DNA of 8,130 bases from an uncultured Bacteroidales bacterium (GTDB taxonomy: Bacteria > Bacteroidota > Bacteroidia > Bacteroidales > UBA932): positions 1-8,130 of the forward strand of contig CALCEJ010000052.1 in assembly GCA_937900465.1 (NCBI GenBank), in the 5' to 3' direction. Made by a program: the position numbers and the translations under genes. Under the pieces are notes generated by a model that saw only the letters and a program-made list of their open reading frames with translations, was not told the origin of the DNA and ran no database searches. This document shows, piece by piece, positions 6,939-8,130 of this stretch (the first letter of the stretch is position 1; the number at the start of each line of letters is the position of its first letter).

Positions 6939-7421
6939 GTGGAAAGACTGATAGGAATAGATTACGGTAGGAAACGTACGGGAATTGCCGCAAGCGATCC
7001 TCTCCGGATATTCGCATCCGCTCTCGAAACGGTTGATTCCACAAAGATAATAGAATATCTGAAAAATTACGCCAAAAACGAGAGAATCATCCGATTCATA
7101 GTGGGGTGGCCGGTCAATATGGACGGCACTCCGTCTGAGGCCCAGAGCGATGTCGCATCCTTCCTCCAAACCCTTCAGAAAGCATTTCCGGACGTCCCCA
7201 TCGAGAAGGAAGACGAGCGCTTCACCTCCGTCCTCGCGCATCAGGTCATGATCGACGGCGGTATGAAGCAAAAAGACCGCCGGGACAAAAAGAGCGTCGA
7301 CAAGATCAGTGCGGCGATAATACTCCAGAGCTGGATGGACAGAACCTCCGGAGCCTCCGCCGCCATCGACCCCACGTCCGTTCCCGAGTCCCTTTCGAAG
7401 AAAAAGACAAAAAGAAGATGA
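6939..7421 (+). CDS. ruvX: RuvX/YqgF-type putative Holliday junction resolvase
   Basis: This is a 160-residue RNase H-fold nuclease of the YqgF/RuvX family, proposed to resolve Holliday junctions and, in some bacteria, to process pre-16S rRNA. Motifs are GIDYG (6-10) with Asp8 as the first acidic catalytic residue, the GWPVNMDG loop (56-63), DERFTS (92-97) with the second acidic position, and DKISAAIIL (121-129) with Asp121. The GTG at 6939 is chosen because the essential GIDYG motif starts only five residues later and no other start codon fits. The family is usually about 140 residues; the extra length is a C-terminal tail (about 134-160) ending in a Lys/Arg-rich run, probably disordered. 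It overlaps def by ATGA, so the two are co-translated. Confidence 0.93.
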   Translation: MERLIGIDYGRKRTGIAASDPLRIFASALETVDSTKIIEYLKNYAKNERIIRFIVGWPVNMDGTPSEAQSDVASFLQTLQKAFPDVPIEKEDERFTSVLAHQVMIDGGMKQKDRRDKKSVDKISAAIILQSWMDRTSGASAAIDPTSVPESLSKKKTKRR

Positions 7422-7972
7422 TACAGCCCATTTACCTTTACGGCAGCGAAGTGCTCCGTAAGAAAGCGGAACCCGCAGACCCGACCGAGAAAGAAAAAAT
7501 CAAGGCCCTTGTCCAGGACCTCTGGGACACCCTTGCAAAAGCCGACGGATGCGGCCTCGCCGCCCCCCAGATCGGGGTAAGTCTCCGCGTGGTGGTCGTG
7601 GACGGAACCGTTCTGGAAGACACTTACGACTATCTGAAGGACTTCCGCCGCACTCTCGTCAATCCTGAGATTATCGAGGAGAGCACGGAGAAATCAACCT
7701 ATTCCGAGGGCTGTCTCAGCGTTCCCGGCATCTACTGCGACGTAGTCCGCCCCAAACGCATCACCGTCCGTTACCTCGACGGCGACCTCCTGCCCCGCGA
7801 AGAGGTTTTCGACAACTTCGCCGCGCGTATGGTCCAGCACGAAATGTCCCACCTGGACGGTGTCCTGTTCACTGACCTTGTTCCTCCGATCCGAAAGAAG
7901 ATGATCTCCGGAAAACTCCAGAACATCCTTAGGGGCAAGGCCCATCCCCATTACAACACCAAACTCAAATAG
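7418..7972 (+). CDS. def: Peptide deformylase
   Basis: Def removes the formyl group from the initiator methionine of nascent proteins, using an Fe(II)-type metal centre near the ribosome exit. The 184-residue protein carries all three family motifs: GCGLAAPQ (44-51); EGCLSVPG (97-104), whose Cys99 is a metal ligand; and QHEMSH (140-145), whose His141 and His145 bind metal while Glu142 is the catalytic base. HEMSH replaces the more common HEIDH, with the essential residues unchanged. The EGCLS motif with Cys points to an active enzyme. The ATG overlaps the ruvX stop (7418-7421). The ruvX-def pairing is one I know from Bacteroidales. Confidence 0.97.
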   Translation: MIQPIYLYGSEVLRKKAEPADPTEKEKIKALVQDLWDTLAKADGCGLAAPQIGVSLRVVVVDGTVLEDTYDYLKDFRRTLVNPEIIEESTEKSTYSEGCLSVPGIYCDVVRPKRITVRYLDGDLLPREEVFDNFAARMVQHEMSHLDGVLFTDLVPPIRKKMISGKLQNILRGKAHPHYNTKLK

Positions 7973-8130
7973 CGCCGCCGGAAAAATAATTTCACCGCGC
8001 AGCAGGGCTCACCGCCGATACGCCGTGAGCAAAATGGGGTGTTTTTGCACACGAAGGCCGGAAGGCGGCGTGCGTGGGGTGACGAAGGAAGTGCGGAGCG
8101 GGGAAATTGGTTTTTCCGGACGCCGCCGGA
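7973..8130. other. G/C-rich non-coding tail after def, with short repeats
   Basis: No recognisable gene lies in these 158 bp. CGCCGCCGGA occurs at 7973-7982 and again at 8121-8130. CCGGAAAAA (7978-7986) is mirrored as TTTTTCCGG (8111-8119), with the bases just inside also partly complementary. One open frame runs from an ATG at 8034 to the window edge, giving about 32 residues rich in Arg and Gly, but it has no promoter or family resemblance and is probably chance. The sequence may be an intergenic repeat unit or a short inverted-repeat element. Confidence 0.4.
8007..8030 (+). terminator. Weak hairpin downstream of def, possible terminator
   Basis: GCTCAC (8007-8012) and GTGAGC (8025-8030) form a perfect 6-bp stem around a 12-nt loop, 35 bp past the def stop. 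The next bases are AAAATGGGGTG, and a T-run comes only at 8042-8046, so this is not a classical Rho-independent terminator. A competing pairing, GCAAAA (8029-8034) with TTTTGC (8043-8048), overlaps its 3' arm. It may end the transcript or protect its 3' end. Confidence 0.3.

Noticed and set aside
6903..7271. A minus-strand open frame covering the 5' part of ruvX and running into the M23 start
   Set aside because: It is antisense to the conserved RuvX motifs and would disrupt the divergent promoter gap. No family resemblance was seen.
8034..8130. An ATG-started frame open to the right edge (about 32 residues)
   Set aside because: It is short, rich in Arg and Gly, and sits in a repeat-bearing G/C-rich segment with no promoter. 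It cannot be distinguished from chance without the sequence beyond the edge.
1..8130. Search by eye for CRISPR arrays, transposases, toxin-antitoxin pairs, phage or defence genes
   Set aside because: None was found. Nearly all of the window is accounted for by conserved housekeeping genes.

Overview
The window looks like ordinary chromosomal housekeeping DNA from a Bacteroidota genome, most likely Bacteroidales. Three things suggest this. A DUF4837 lipoprotein lies next to dxr-rseP, an arrangement I know from this phylum. Promoters match the Bacteroidota pattern (TTTG near -33, TAnnTTTG near -7). Start codons have A/T-rich leaders and no clear Shine-Dalgarno sequences. The coding DNA is G/C-rich at third positions for this order, so a Rikenellaceae/Alistipes-like or uncultured gut lineage is plausible, but the genus cannot be read from the sequence.

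Layout. The left edge holds the 5' part of a tRNA-Glu(UUC) gene on the minus strand, with its own promoter. From 6910 down to 138 runs a six-gene minus-strand operon. In transcription order it encodes: a membrane-anchored M23 (LytM-type) protein; a phosphomannomutase/phosphoglucomutase; a secreted M23 peptidase with a LysM domain; Dxr of the MEP isoprenoid pathway; an RseP-type site-2 intramembrane protease; and a DUF4837 lipoprotein. Apart from a 32-bp gap after the first gene, the junctions are 1-4 bp gaps or 4-7 bp overlaps, so transcription and translation are probably coupled. The right side carries the divergent pair ruvX-def, joined by an ATGA overlap, followed by a non-coding, G/C-rich, repeat-containing tail to the window edge.

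How the genes fit together. The minus operon has an envelope theme: two peptidoglycan-hydrolase-fold proteins, a sugar-phosphate mutase that can feed nucleotide-sugar and glycan synthesis, Dxr supplying isoprenoid precursors (including the undecaprenyl carrier for cell wall and O-glycans), an envelope-stress protease and an envelope lipoprotein. The plus pair serves DNA/RNA processing (RuvX) and N-terminal protein maturation (Def).

I see no mobile element, CRISPR array, defence locus or obviously new system. The points most worth a second look are an Asn in place of a conserved active-site His in the first M23 protein, a promoter that places the ruvX transcript start at or very near its GTG codon, and the repeat-bearing stretch downstream of def.
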